Notes: generated from the letters alone by a model not told the origin. A DNA stretch of 64,000 nucleotides from VHCN01 sp964589935 (GCA_964589935.1 CAZPVD010000001.1:868001-932000); one strand, 5' to 3'; counted from the stretch's first letter, positions 44,401 to 51,399 are shown. Made by a program: numbers and translations.

Positions 44401-45270
44401 AAGCAGAATGTTCGCCTCGCCAAAAGCCGTCCCTGCCGAACCGCTGCCAAGCGGATTGTAACCCACTGGATTGTAGCCATACGATGAGCCGGACAGCCAA
44501 AGATTTGTGTTCAAATCAACCAGAAAGGCCGCCATGTTCATTTCCCAAGTCCCGGCACCCACGTTGCGATAAAATCCTTCAAGCGTCGGGTTGGGTGTGG
44601 ACGGACGGACCGCCCGGTTGTGCGCAAAGTTCAGATCAATGCACTTGCTCGCCGGCTGCACGAGAAACGCATAGCGTCCGACGAATGGATTGGTCGGCCC
44701 GTGCGGCAGGCTGGGGTAAAGCAGTGTTCCAATCCATTCCGGGTCGCCGACGAAAAACTTAAACGTGCCTGTTGGGTTTCCCGCGGCATCCAGTTCTGGC
44801 AGCACGCCATTGCTCTCATGCCGTCCGTTGCGGTTGAAGTCGAAATAGAAGCGGAACTCCTTTTGCCCTGTGGCAAAATTAGTCGTCACTAACACCGGCA
44901 CACGCGCATCGTAATAAAGATTGGCAATGTTTTGATACAAATCGTTGAGTGTGGCGACGGCGGCGTAGTTGACGTTGCCCACGCCGGGAAGAATCGGGCT
45001 GCCCACGGCAAAATTGATGAAGTTCGTCGAGACGCGCAGGCCGTAGTTGGCCTTGTCGCCGCTGACTTGAATCAAGGCAATGGATTCGGCCAGCCCGCGG
45101 TTCATGCCCGTGACGGCCATGCTATAGGCATCGTTGGCACTGCCGGAAATGAGCACGGCCGCGCGCTCGCGCCGCGCGATGCCAAGAAACGCGATGGCCA
45201 GAAAGGTCACGATCGAAAGCATGATCAGCGTGACCACGAGTGCAACGGCGCGTTGGGAGCGGGGGTTCAT
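41407..45270 (-). CDS. Giant pseudopilin-like protein (Verru_Chthon cassette A-like)
   Basis: I chose ATG at 45270, which overlaps the preceding stop by 4 bp (ATGA). The 1287-aa product begins MNPRSQRA followed by VALVVTLIMLSIVTFLAIAF, a prepilin-like helix. The residue at +5 is Val, not Glu, as in GspK-type tip pseudopilins. The rest is one long exported region rich in Asn, Thr, Tyr and Trp with no enzyme motif I recognise. The order of one giant protein after PilW-, PilV- and GspH-like proteins matches the set TIGRFAM names Verru_Chthon cassette proteins A-D; that match is from memory. It may cap the pseudopilus or hold cargo. It is Asn/Thr-rich like the giant subtilase that follows. Confidence 0.82.
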   Translation of the reverse strand: MNPRSQRAVALVVTLIMLSIVTFLAIAFLGIARRERAAVLISGSANDAYSMAVTGMNRGLAESIALIQVSGDKANYGLRVSTNFINFAVGSPILPGVGNVNYAAVATLNDLYQNIANLYYDARVPVLVTTNFATGQKEFRFYFDFNRNGRHESNGVLPELDAAGNPTGTFKFFVGDPEWIGTLLYPSLPHGPTNPFVGRYAFLVQPASKCIDLNFAHNRAVRPSTPNPTLEGFYRNVGAGTWEMNMAAFLVDLNTNLWLSGSSYGYNPVGYNPLGSGSAGTAFGEANILLSYRYNPGSTWNNLNSFAGMYPVNPGACATAGYDILTDDFPPLGPYLTPANEPANKWNTNWPGGDLTNANSARFLDMQELFNATRIYTNTALKMLSAGTSNSTYDRYMVYRMMEQLSVDSVPPRNRMNVNWTNDLAGSPESGTAFQDWPASVFFQNAAHLMLRASLATQYVTVPALGTNYYFGTNLLSTNFPPVLSSTNIAIWPYSEYLPEVHRQLQLAANMYDATTNRTFLTGYPYCPSVFRPYFNTNLVSYFGVTLTNIYIAGYVEEVSTNWLCYTNLDLSLSNHVDAIMTNGTYSTTIGGVVTNLSFRNYSLVNGQPIIIGAKKGFPNFNEFIMQTVVQATRKLEMVKTNATDRTPSQTNQFFAIGISNRFGVECWNSYAYYTNGNPYPRALQMLVTNTFTYVLTNEFGLVLSNSIIVSSNKMVTNWTGLGTMSQFQLPLYNTAVLLTNAAYSTNYPPSPGFPYGYLRPASLSTFDRSNGFPVPLLVLNITNHLVYALVDTNAGRVVDYVNLTNLNGSIDLMGALGGQTNVRSTNLSAGSFWITNRLGGAALTNTAVPTFGITNQINVALSTNLAVLANWRNWSLDTPILREILKFQYFMDTNSLSPRTVALFNLNRSLSNSMQCPFSPTRKIVQNLSWEVNDPLVHYTTRDITPYSRTNLQAQINYITPPSASLLMPNTWVMTNTVYRPWGGNPQSSVQDGTEFALWMKDPGVRSSDDWDFPTTKWANVGWLGRVHRGTPWQTVYMKSTVVNLTNWTQWAHTADTHPTNDWKLFDLFGCWPNNNAARGLLSVNQTNLAAWSAVLSDVPMLSNTVNAATGPFNPPNNNYTMQYIDPAGVSTNLLYIYNGIQARRVAMTNFTHVGDILSVPELTVISPFLNRGPGGGVNTVTYEQMHSLSDQMYERIPQQILGLLTVEDAPRFVIYAWGQALRPAERSLVTAPGPFYGMCTNYQIAAEYAVRAVVRVENLPTLGAPTNGLSAPRVIVESFRQLPNE

Positions 45271-46232
45271 TGCAGCGTCGTTCGGATCGGGATGACAGTG
45301 CTGAAGATGTGCACGCTGTTTGTCTTGCCGGCGAGATAGTTCGTCACCGCGGCAACCGTGGGAAGCCCCCCGGCCTCGCCATAAGTAGGCCCGTCGAGGA
45401 AGGCAATCTCCAACTGCACCATGCTTGGGAGATTCGTGCCGCTGAAGAGGTTCGTGCCCGAGGTCATCGGCACCAACACGCCATTCGTGTAAAGATTGAT
45501 TTTGAGATGCACCACGCCATCCGCAACGCGTTGAAAAGAACTCGCCATCACCGCGGGAGGTAGCGGCAGGCCGGGGGCGTAATTCACCCATTCTTGAACC
45601 AACGATGGGTCAAGGCGGGTCACGTTTGTGGAAAAACGGTAGAGTGTCCCAATGCCGTTGGTGGCCGGAATCAGCGGATTGTTGGTGCTCGCCACACGAT
45701 AACCGATCGCGGTCCAGTTCAACGGTGTCGCGTCCTTGCTCGCATTGAACGAGAGAAAGTAAACATCATCCAGTTCCGCCGTGAAGTTGCCGAAATGCAG
45801 GGCGTTGGGTGAAAAAAACGACGTGTTGAGGTGCACGTTGGGAAGAGTTACGCACCATTCGGCGGGGTTTGTGTCCGGTTGTTTATTAATGTTGGCTGCC
45901 AGGGCCAGATAATACTTGCCAGCATAATACACGATATATCCAATCGAATAATTGTAACTAGCCGACCATGTGGGGAATGACTGCATCAGGGCAGTTGCGC
46001 CGGGCGTCATGGTTTCCAATTCGCGATGCATCAAGTCCAGTGTCACGCGGCCGTTCTCAGTCAGGTCACCCTGCACCATGCTGCTGCGCAACACCTTTTG
46101 CGTCCGGGCAAACATCTGGTAGAGCGCGAGGACAATGATCATCGTCAGGCTCACGGCGATGAGCAGTTCCAGCAGCGTGACCGCACGCTGCGCGTGTTTC
46201 ACGGCCCCGGATTGTGTCATGGCGGGATTCAT
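45267..46232 (-). CDS. PilW-like minor pseudopilin carrying a CBM5/12-like insert
   Basis: The start ATG at 46232 overlaps the previous stop by 4 bp, giving 321 aa. The prepilin signal is KHAQRA/VTLLELLIAVSLTMII with Glu at +5 and Ala, not Gly, at -1. The helix is followed by a PilW-like region (NGRVTLDLMHRELE). At about residues 86-126 sits an aromatic module, TWSASYNYSIGYIVYYAGKY, then LALAANINKQPDTNPAEW. This is the pattern of chitin/cellulose-binding CBM5/12 modules and closely matches one in the giant subtilase. DNA encoding it (45858-45973) is AT-richer than its surroundings. The remaining C-terminal domain is beta-rich and of unknown role. Confidence 0.82.
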   Translation of the reverse strand: MNPAMTQSGAVKHAQRAVTLLELLIAVSLTMIIVLALYQMFARTQKVLRSSMVQGDLTENGRVTLDLMHRELETMTPGATALMQSFPTWSASYNYSIGYIVYYAGKYYLALAANINKQPDTNPAEWCVTLPNVHLNTSFFSPNALHFGNFTAELDDVYFLSFNASKDATPLNWTAIGYRVASTNNPLIPATNGIGTLYRFSTNVTRLDPSLVQEWVNYAPGLPLPPAVMASSFQRVADGVVHLKINLYTNGVLVPMTSGTNLFSGTNLPSMVQLEIAFLDGPTYGEAGGLPTVAAVTNYLAGKTNSVHIFSTVIPIRTTLQ

Positions 46233-46906
46233 GGGCCTAAGAAGGTGTTCCGCTGGAAGAAAAAGAGGCCGCTGGCATCCTGAGTCAGCGCGCCGCTCAC
46301 CATTCTTCGCACCGTAAGCCGGCGGTCGCCGGTATTGGCGCCGATGACCGGCCACTGGAAAAGCAGGCGAACTTCCCAAAGGTTGTTCGTGAGATACTGC
46401 GAATAATAATTCGTGTAAAGAGATGGAGAGACGGAGTCCACCGTCGGTGTAACCTGATAAGTGAATGCAAGACCTCCAGCCCCGGCCTGGCGGTCCGAAA
46501 GCGTCGCGCTAATGGAACGGAACTGGCCGTAGCACGAGTTTTGCCCGTTCTGCGAAGGCATGGACAGATAACCCACTATTTGCGCGGCGTTAAGCTGGCC
46601 ATTGGTGAAGGATGGCGTTCCCGCACCCAGGTGCACGCCTGAGTTAGTCACATCCAACAGAACCATGTTGTTAGTAAGGACAAACAGGTTAGTGCTGCCG
46701 GGGCCATTGAGGATGGCCTCTATGAAGAAGGTTGCGTCGTTGTTGATGATGGTGTCCTCGCGGTTGTCCCGCTGCACGTTAAGGCCGGTGGGCAGCACGC
46801 CGATGATGGCCACAAGCGCGAACCCCACAATCGCGATGCTGATGGCTATTTCAACCATCGTGAACGCGCGTTCGGCGCTCGAGCTGGGAATGGAATGAAA
46901 GCGCAT
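46229..46906 (-). CDS. PilV-like minor pseudopilin
   Basis: The 225-aa product carries SSAERA/FTMVEIAISIAIVGF, with Glu at +5, Ala at -1 and the VGFALVAIIGVLPTGLN helix typical of PilV/GspI-like proteins. A His/Arg/Asn-rich exported part follows, with one Cys (NSCYG) and a Tyr-rich segment, SLYTNYYSQYLTNNLWEVRL. No known enzymatic motif is seen. It lies 8 bp behind the GspH-like gene and overlaps the PilW-like gene by 4 bp, so coexpression is certain in practice. It would correspond to the B-type member of the cassette. Confidence 0.82.
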   Translation of the reverse strand: MRFHSIPSSSAERAFTMVEIAISIAIVGFALVAIIGVLPTGLNVQRDNREDTIINNDATFFIEAILNGPGSTNLFVLTNNMVLLDVTNSGVHLGAGTPSFTNGQLNAAQIVGYLSMPSQNGQNSCYGQFRSISATLSDRQAGAGGLAFTYQVTPTVDSVSPSLYTNYYSQYLTNNLWEVRLLFQWPVIGANTGDRRLTVRRMVSGALTQDASGLFFFQRNTFLGP

Positions 46907-46914
46907 GGTGGTAA

Positions 46915-47793
46915 TTACAATGACGGCCGGTCAATTCTCGAACGGCCAGTCAGCCAGTTGATACGGACTGCGTTTGAGTTGATCTGCCAGCTACCCGGCG
47001 GCGTCTCGAGCATTTCCGCGTCCTGCACAAGGTTGGTATTGCCGGTGGCGTCTTTGAGTTGAAACACACTTCCAGATGCAAGCCACAACGCAATGTCCCT
47101 GTTACGAATGGTCTGACCTCCGTTGTAAACCCCGCCGTCAGGATTAAAGGCGATGTAAGGCAGCGCAAGAAAAACGGGGCTGCTGAGGTCGGGCACTGCA
47201 AAAATATCCGGCGCGCTGGGTGGCCCAACGTATGTGTTAAAGGAGATGTTCGAGACATTGAGGAAGATATTCGTCGCGTAGGTCAGGTTTGTAAAAATGT
47301 AGGATGGGAAAAAGGTCCCGTCGGGCAGCGTCTTCCACTCGGAAAGGTAACGCGGATTGCCGCGGCCCGGCTGATCACCCAAGCTCTGCGGAGTGTAGAG
47401 CGCGTAAGCCCGATACTGATTCGCCAGCAAAGCGTTGGCCGAGGGGTCGCTGGTGAAGTAAGAATTAGCACCGGGGTTGCCAGCAAGGTTGAGGTAACTT
47501 TGCGCCCCGGGAAAAAACAACACATACACCTTTGTGCGGCTGGTAATCGCTTTCAAACGGGCCAGTTGAAGATCATCCATCAACTGCCGGCTTGCCGCGG
47601 ACATCGCGTTGCCCTTGTTCATGCGCAACGAAGGCAGCGCCAGCGCCGCGAGAATCCCAATGATACCTATCACCACCAGCATCTCCAGCAGGGTAAAGGC
47701 ACGGATGCGACTGCAATGCCAGCGAACTTGGGCAGCGGGAGTCGCGTCCAAGCCGCTCCCTAGAATGTTCGTTCGCGCACAAGCCGATTTCAT
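46915..47793 (-). CDS. GspH/FimT-like pseudopilin
   Basis: The 292-aa protein has a leader of about 32 residues ending RIRA, then FTLLEMLVVIGIIGILAALA with Glu at +5. The segment after the helix, NAMSAASRQLMDDLQLARLK followed by AITSRTKVYVLFF, is the GspH/FimT pattern (Arg/Ala-rich helix, then a beta strand). The globular part is larger than in GspH and includes GGVYNGGQTIRNRDIALWLA, the region related to the GspH C-terminal strand. It fits the D-type cassette member. It is 4 bp behind the second GspG-like gene. Confidence 0.85.
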   Translation of the reverse strand: MKSACARTNILGSGLDATPAAQVRWHCSRIRAFTLLEMLVVIGIIGILAALALPSLRMNKGNAMSAASRQLMDDLQLARLKAITSRTKVYVLFFPGAQSYLNLAGNPGANSYFTSDPSANALLANQYRAYALYTPQSLGDQPGRGNPRYLSEWKTLPDGTFFPSYIFTNLTYATNIFLNVSNISFNTYVGPPSAPDIFAVPDLSSPVFLALPYIAFNPDGGVYNGGQTIRNRDIALWLASGSVFQLKDATGNTNLVQDAEMLETPPGSWQINSNAVRINWLTGRSRIDRPSL

Positions 47794-47797
47794 GGCC

Positions 47798-48550
47798 TTA
47801 CTTAGTCCAGCTCAACACGTTGTCCTTATTAAAACCTGAAATCGCGCTGACGGTGTTGTCTATCTTTCCATCCGGCCCAAACGACCAGACCATAACCTCA
47901 GCTTTTAAGAGATATGGGCCGTTGCCGGGCGCGCCATTGGGATCGAAAAGCCCGTTGTAACCAATCGGGGTATTTGGCCCGATGCTGGTATTTTGCGACA
48001 CGACCTTCAATGAATAGAGGCTGTCCTGGCAGAAGCCATCCAGATTCAGGTCCAGCGTGACGATGTAGGGGTTCTGCCACGGGTCACGGAACACGCCATC
48101 GCCGCCGACACCGTTGCCCTGCACGTCGGTGGCATCACGCACCTTGGCCGTGAGGAAGGGAACCAACCTTGGGTTCCACTGGTTGTTGGTGTTATATGAC
48201 AACGCAAGGTTCGCGAAATTCGTGGTCGCCATCAGGATGCTGAGGACTTCCTTGTTCGACAAACCCACGCCAATGCCAGACTCGACCCCCGGCACGCCAA
48301 ACGTCGCGTCGACGTTCGCCTGTCCCCAGATTGGATATCGCCCGCTGTATTCAGCGCGATACTGGATGACGGCGTTTTTAATGCCCTCGATGTCATGTCT
48401 GGCCGCGGCGACTTTTGCCTGTGTCTTGGCTTTTGCAAGCGCGGGCAGGAGTAATCCGGCGAGAATGCCGATGATGCTGATGACGACCAGCAATTCGATG
48501 AGCGTCATCGCCATCGCAACACGGATACGAGACACGTGGAATGTTTTCAT
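47798..48550 (-). CDS. GspG-like major pseudopilin (second copy)
   Basis: The 250-aa protein has a short leader, MKTFHVSRIRVAMA, then MTLIELLVVISIIGILAGLL with Glu at +5; the usual Phe at +1 is Met. The helix is followed by AKVAAARHDIEGIKNAVIQY, the GspG-like amphipathic helix. The C-terminal part contains FRDPWQNPYIV and VWSFGPDGKID, close to the calcium-loop pattern of GspG (DPWGxPY, SxGxDG). It is longer than canonical GspG (about 140 aa) through a central insert with VGLSNKEVLSIL. It lies 6 bp behind the other GspG-like gene. Confidence 0.86.
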   Translation of the reverse strand: MKTFHVSRIRVAMAMTLIELLVVISIIGILAGLLLPALAKAKTQAKVAAARHDIEGIKNAVIQYRAEYSGRYPIWGQANVDATFGVPGVESGIGVGLSNKEVLSILMATTNFANLALSYNTNNQWNPRLVPFLTAKVRDATDVQGNGVGGDGVFRDPWQNPYIVTLDLNLDGFCQDSLYSLKVVSQNTSIGPNTPIGYNGLFDPNGAPGNGPYLLKAEVMVWSFGPDGKIDNTVSAISGFNKDNVLSWTK

Positions 48551-48556
48551 AACATG

Positions 48557-49234
48557 TTACCAGTTACCGATGATATTGGTTTGGCCTTTGATGATAACTT
48601 CGGTCCAAAGGTCGTAAGTAGTCCTGTTGTGACGTGCGTTCGACGAGGCATCATAACGCCATGTGTTAAGACCGCCATTGGGGGGTTGTGCCGCTGGCGT
48701 GAGCAGATAAACGCCGACTCCTCCGACCGTAACCATCTGGTAATCTTTTCCGGACTTCAGATTGTGAAGAAAAGTTTTTGGCTGCTGGCCGGGTGGCGCA
48801 GTGTTGATGAAGCCCTGCACGTTCGCCGAGAAAGCCGTCTGGATGGAGCCGTTGTTTATCAGCGTGGCTGTGGGGTCGAGAACCGGCGTGAATGTTGCCG
48901 CCGCAGGATTGGCGATGTTATTGACAAACTGGACGCCGGTCAGTTCGTAGAAGAGCGTGTTCGTGCCGGGGTTGATGGGCTGAAGGAGCGCATTCGTCCC
49001 GTTGTCCGGCGGGTAAGTGCCGAACTTGCCATGGTAATTCTCAATCGCAGTCACGAGCATGTCTTTTTGCGCCTGGGTTTGTTTGAGCGCCTTCTTGGCT
49101 CCTGCAAGACCGGCAAGCGGGATGATAAGAGCCGCGAGGATGCCGATGATTGAGATCACGACAAGGAGTTCAATCAGCGTGAAGGCTTGCGCTGACTTAA
49201 CATTGCGCGTGGGCGTATGTTGGGAGGTGTTCAT
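48557..49234 (-). CDS. GspG-like pseudopilin (first copy)
   Basis: I chose ATG at 49234 (MNTSQHTPTRN), giving 225 aa; the frame stays open upstream but would run into the antitoxin gene. The prepilin site is NVKSAQA/FTLIELLVVISIIGIL, with Glu at +5 and Ala at -1. KKALKQTQAQKDMLVTAIEN and YHGKFGTYPPDNG follow, a GspG-like start to the globular domain. The C-terminal calcium-loop motif is not obvious. It lies five bases behind the antitoxin stop, so it is probably transcribed from the toxin-antitoxin promoter. Confidence 0.84.
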   Translation of the reverse strand: MNTSQHTPTRNVKSAQAFTLIELLVVISIIGILAALIIPLAGLAGAKKALKQTQAQKDMLVTAIENYHGKFGTYPPDNGTNALLQPINPGTNTLFYELTGVQFVNNIANPAAATFTPVLDPTATLINNGSIQTAFSANVQGFINTAPPGQQPKTFLHNLKSGKDYQMVTVGGVGVYLLTPAAQPPNGGLNTWRYDASSNARHNRTTYDLWTEVIIKGQTNIIGNW

Positions 49235-49239
49235 CGTGT

Positions 49240-49596
49240 TCAACGGTCGCGGAGTTCCTGCTCCATGCGCTCGCTCAACCACTGCTTGATCATGCTCTGG
49301 TAATTCAGATAGCGCGAACGGGCGAGCCGCTTGATGCGCGAGAGCATCCGCGGGTCAATGCGCAGCGTGATGGTGACGGACTCGGCGACTTCCGCCGGGT
49401 CGGCGACCGAGGCGTCCATCAGACGCAAATCCACACGGCTGCGCAACCACCACGCGGCTTCCTCGGCCTCGCTTTCAAAGAGCGGCACATCCTCCCAGCG
49501 CGCGACGACGTTGAGCGGCGTTTCTGTCTTCGCGGCTTTTTCCTGCCGGGCGGCGGCGGCACGGCGTTCGATAATGGCGGCGGTCGGTGACATCAC
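49240..49596 (-). CDS. BrnA-like ribbon-helix-helix antitoxin
   Basis: The 118-aa protein ends in a compact ribbon-helix-helix-like region: VTITLRIDPRMLSRIKRLAR followed by SRYLNYQSMIKQWLSERMEQ, with basic and hydrophobic residues at the expected spots. The N-terminal part includes RWEDVPLFESEAEEAAWW, the typical BrnA/CopG-type toxin-binding segment. It would neutralise the upstream toxin and bind the promoter palindrome as a repressor. It overlaps the toxin by 4 bp, and the toxin comes first, as in BrnTA. Function is inferred from family and order. Confidence 0.75.
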   Translation of the reverse strand: MMSPTAAIIERRAAAARQEKAAKTETPLNVVARWEDVPLFESEAEEAAWWLRSRVDLRLMDASVADPAEVAESVTITLRIDPRMLSRIKRLARSRYLNYQSMIKQWLSERMEQELRDR

Positions 49597-49886
49597 TCTT
49601 TCTGCGCGAGCAACTGGTTCTGCCGGCGCTGGTAAAAAAACAAATCCTCCGGCTCGAAGGGCCGCGCGCAGAGCACGCGGACCTGCCGGCCGTTGGTGCG
49701 ATAAACACTGAAGACGCCGGTGCCGGCGGCGGACTTGCCGAGGTTGAAGAAGCGCGCCTGTCCGGAATAACGCGATGAATCTGGCAGCAGCCGGACGACA
49801 AAGGGGTCTTCAAAAGACTCCTCAATGGCCGCGAGGGTCAGCGGTTCAGCGGGCAAAAACGGCGAGTTGTTCCAGTCAAATTCCAC
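49593..49886 (-). CDS. BrnT-like toxin
   Basis: The 97-aa protein has the BrnT layout: MEFDWNNSPFL, then AAIEESFEDPFVVRLL, SRYSGQARFFNLGKSAAG, GVFSVYRTNGRQVRVLCARP and a C-terminal FEPEDLFFYQRR. BrnT is a RelE/ParE-fold ribonuclease that slows translation. Catalytic residues were not proven, and the RFFNLGKS segment replaces the commoner 'ERFxxIG'. The gene begins the toxin-antitoxin-pseudopilin run, with an inverted repeat just upstream. It might instead be a retained regulator without toxicity. Confidence 0.7.
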   Translation of the reverse strand: MEFDWNNSPFLPAEPLTLAAIEESFEDPFVVRLLPDSSRYSGQARFFNLGKSAAGTGVFSVYRTNGRQVRVLCARPFEPEDLFFYQRRQNQLLAQKE

Positions 49887-49894
49887 GAGACGTG

Positions 49895-49928
49895 TTGTAA
49901 TTCAATCGGCCATGCAATGTTATTACAA
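49895..49928. promoter_or_regulatory. Inverted-repeat operator upstream of the toxin-antitoxin genes
   Basis: TTGTAAT at 49895-49901 and ATTACAA at 49922-49928 are perfect inverted arms 20 bp apart, inside an unusually AT-rich patch 9-42 bases before the toxin start. This is where a BrnA-type autorepressor site and the promoter are expected. Read on the minus strand, a TTGTAA word could also serve as a -35 element. Confidence 0.5.
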
Positions 49929-49990
49929 TGTATTTACTCCAAAACACTCCGCCCCTGCAATCGGGTCTTCACCTTAGGCTGGAAAATGTA

Positions 49991-50019
49991 GCGGCCACTG
50001 GTCGTTCGCCAGTGGCCGC
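49991..50019 (-). terminator. Hairpin terminator after pilC
   Basis: A perfect 11-bp stem (GCGGCCACTGG / CCAGTGGCCGC) with a 7-base loop lies 22 bp beyond the pilC stop. Reading on the minus strand it is followed by TACATTTTCC, a modest T-run. It should separate the pilB/T/C operon from the toxin-antitoxin-pseudopilin operon. Confidence 0.7.
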
Positions 50020-50040
50020 ACGCTTGAACCGCAGCGCAGG

Positions 50041-51387
50041 CTATTCCTTGCCCTTCTTTCCACCGCCACCGCCGCCGCTGTCTTCGTTGCCGATGGTGTC
50101 CATGATCTTGATGAGCGGCAGGAACATGGCGATGACGATGGAACCGACGACGACGGCCAGAAACACGATCATGATCGGCTCGAGCAGCGAGGTCATTGCG
50201 GACACGGCGTTGTCCACTTCCTCCTCGTAGTTGTCGGCGACCTTCATCAACATTTCGGGCAAGGCGCCGGTTTGCTCACCGACGTCCACCATGCTGATCA
50301 CGATGGGCGGAAAGACGCGCGAGGCTTCGAGCGGCGCGGTGATGGTCTCACCCTCCTTCACGCTGTCATGCACAGCCATGACGGCATTGGCGACGACGAC
50401 GTTTCCCGAAGTCTCCCTGACGATGTTCAACGACTGGAGAATCGGCACGCCGCTGCTGACCAGCGTCCCCAATGTGCGGGCGAAGCGGGAGATGGCCACC
50501 TTGCTGATGATCGGCCCCATGACAGGCATGACAAGCTGGAAGCGGTCAAATAGTTTACGGCCAATTTTGGTGCGGACAAACAATTTGAAGGCGATGACGA
50601 TCCCGGCAACGATACTTAGTGTGACAACGATGTGATCCTTGATCATGTGGGCGATGTTCAACACCAGCGAAGTGAATTCCGGAAGTGAAGCGCCGTTGAG
50701 CAGGTCCTTGAAGATTTCCTCGAACTTGGGCACGACGAACACCATCAGAATGCCGACGATGGCGACGGCAACGGTCATGACGGCCACGGGATAGAACATG
50801 GCGGCAACGACCTTGCCCTTGATTTTCTGGGCTTTTTCCTGGAATTCGGCAAGGCGGTTGAGAACGACTTCAAGGACGCCGCCAAGTTCGCCCGCTTTGA
50901 CCATGTTCACGTAGAGACGATTGAACGTCTTCGGATGCTGCGCGAGCGCCTCGGAAAATGTGCTGCCGCCTTCAATTGAATTCGCAAGCTGCCCGACAAC
51001 GTCCTTGAGCGTTGCGTCCTTCTCCTGCTTTTCCAGCACGCGCAAACCGCGCAGCAACGGCAAGCCGGCGTCCACGAGCGTGGCGAGCTGGCGGGTAAAT
51101 TGCGTCAAGACCTTGGGCTTCACTTTGCCGTAAAGCCCGGGGATTTTGATGTTGATGGACATGCTCATCCCCTTGCCCTTGCCTTTGGCGGCGGGCTTGG
51201 CGGATTTTGCGTCCTTTTTCTTGTCCTTTTTTTCCTCTTCCTTTTTCTTCTCAGCCTCGCTGACCTTGGTCGGGAAGTAGCCCATCTCCTTGAGGCGGCT
51301 CAAGGCCTCGCTCTGCGTGCCGACTTCGAGCGTGCCCTTGGTTTCCTTGCCTTTGTTGTCGAGCGCAACGTAGTTATAGGTTGGCAT
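50041..51387 (-). CDS. pilC: Type II secretion/type IV pilus inner-membrane platform protein
   Basis: The 448-aa GspF/PilC protein is the cytoplasmic-membrane platform that the assembly ATPases turn. It holds two GspF domains (about 95-215 and 300-425), the first with TRQLATLVDAGLPLLRGL and the second with FARTLGTLVSSGVPILQSL. Three membrane helices lie at about 195-225, 245-275 and 400-425. The N-terminal part starts with MPTYNYVALDNKGKETKG and is joined by an odd linker, EKKKEEEKKDKKKDAKSA (about 44-62). The C-terminus ends in a Gly/Lys tail. It is the last gene of the pilB2-pilT-pilB-pilC run. Confidence 0.92.
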   Translation of the reverse strand: MPTYNYVALDNKGKETKGTLEVGTQSEALSRLKEMGYFPTKVSEAEKKKEEEKKDKKKDAKSAKPAAKGKGKGMSMSINIKIPGLYGKVKPKVLTQFTRQLATLVDAGLPLLRGLRVLEKQEKDATLKDVVGQLANSIEGGSTFSEALAQHPKTFNRLYVNMVKAGELGGVLEVVLNRLAEFQEKAQKIKGKVVAAMFYPVAVMTVAVAIVGILMVFVVPKFEEIFKDLLNGASLPEFTSLVLNIAHMIKDHIVVTLSIVAGIVIAFKLFVRTKIGRKLFDRFQLVMPVMGPIISKVAISRFARTLGTLVSSGVPILQSLNIVRETSGNVVVANAVMAVHDSVKEGETITAPLEASRVFPPIVISMVDVGEQTGALPEMLMKVADNYEEEVDNAVSAMTSLLEPIMIVFLAVVVGSIVIAMFLPLIKIMDTIGNEDSGGGGGGKKGKE

Positions 51388-51399
51388 GGGCGGAGTGGG

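Noticed and set aside
45271..45591. Upstream extension of the giant pseudopilin
   Set aside because: The extra 107 codons overlap the PilW-like gene in another frame and give basic low-complexity sequence. The ATG at 45270 directly precedes a prepilin helix.
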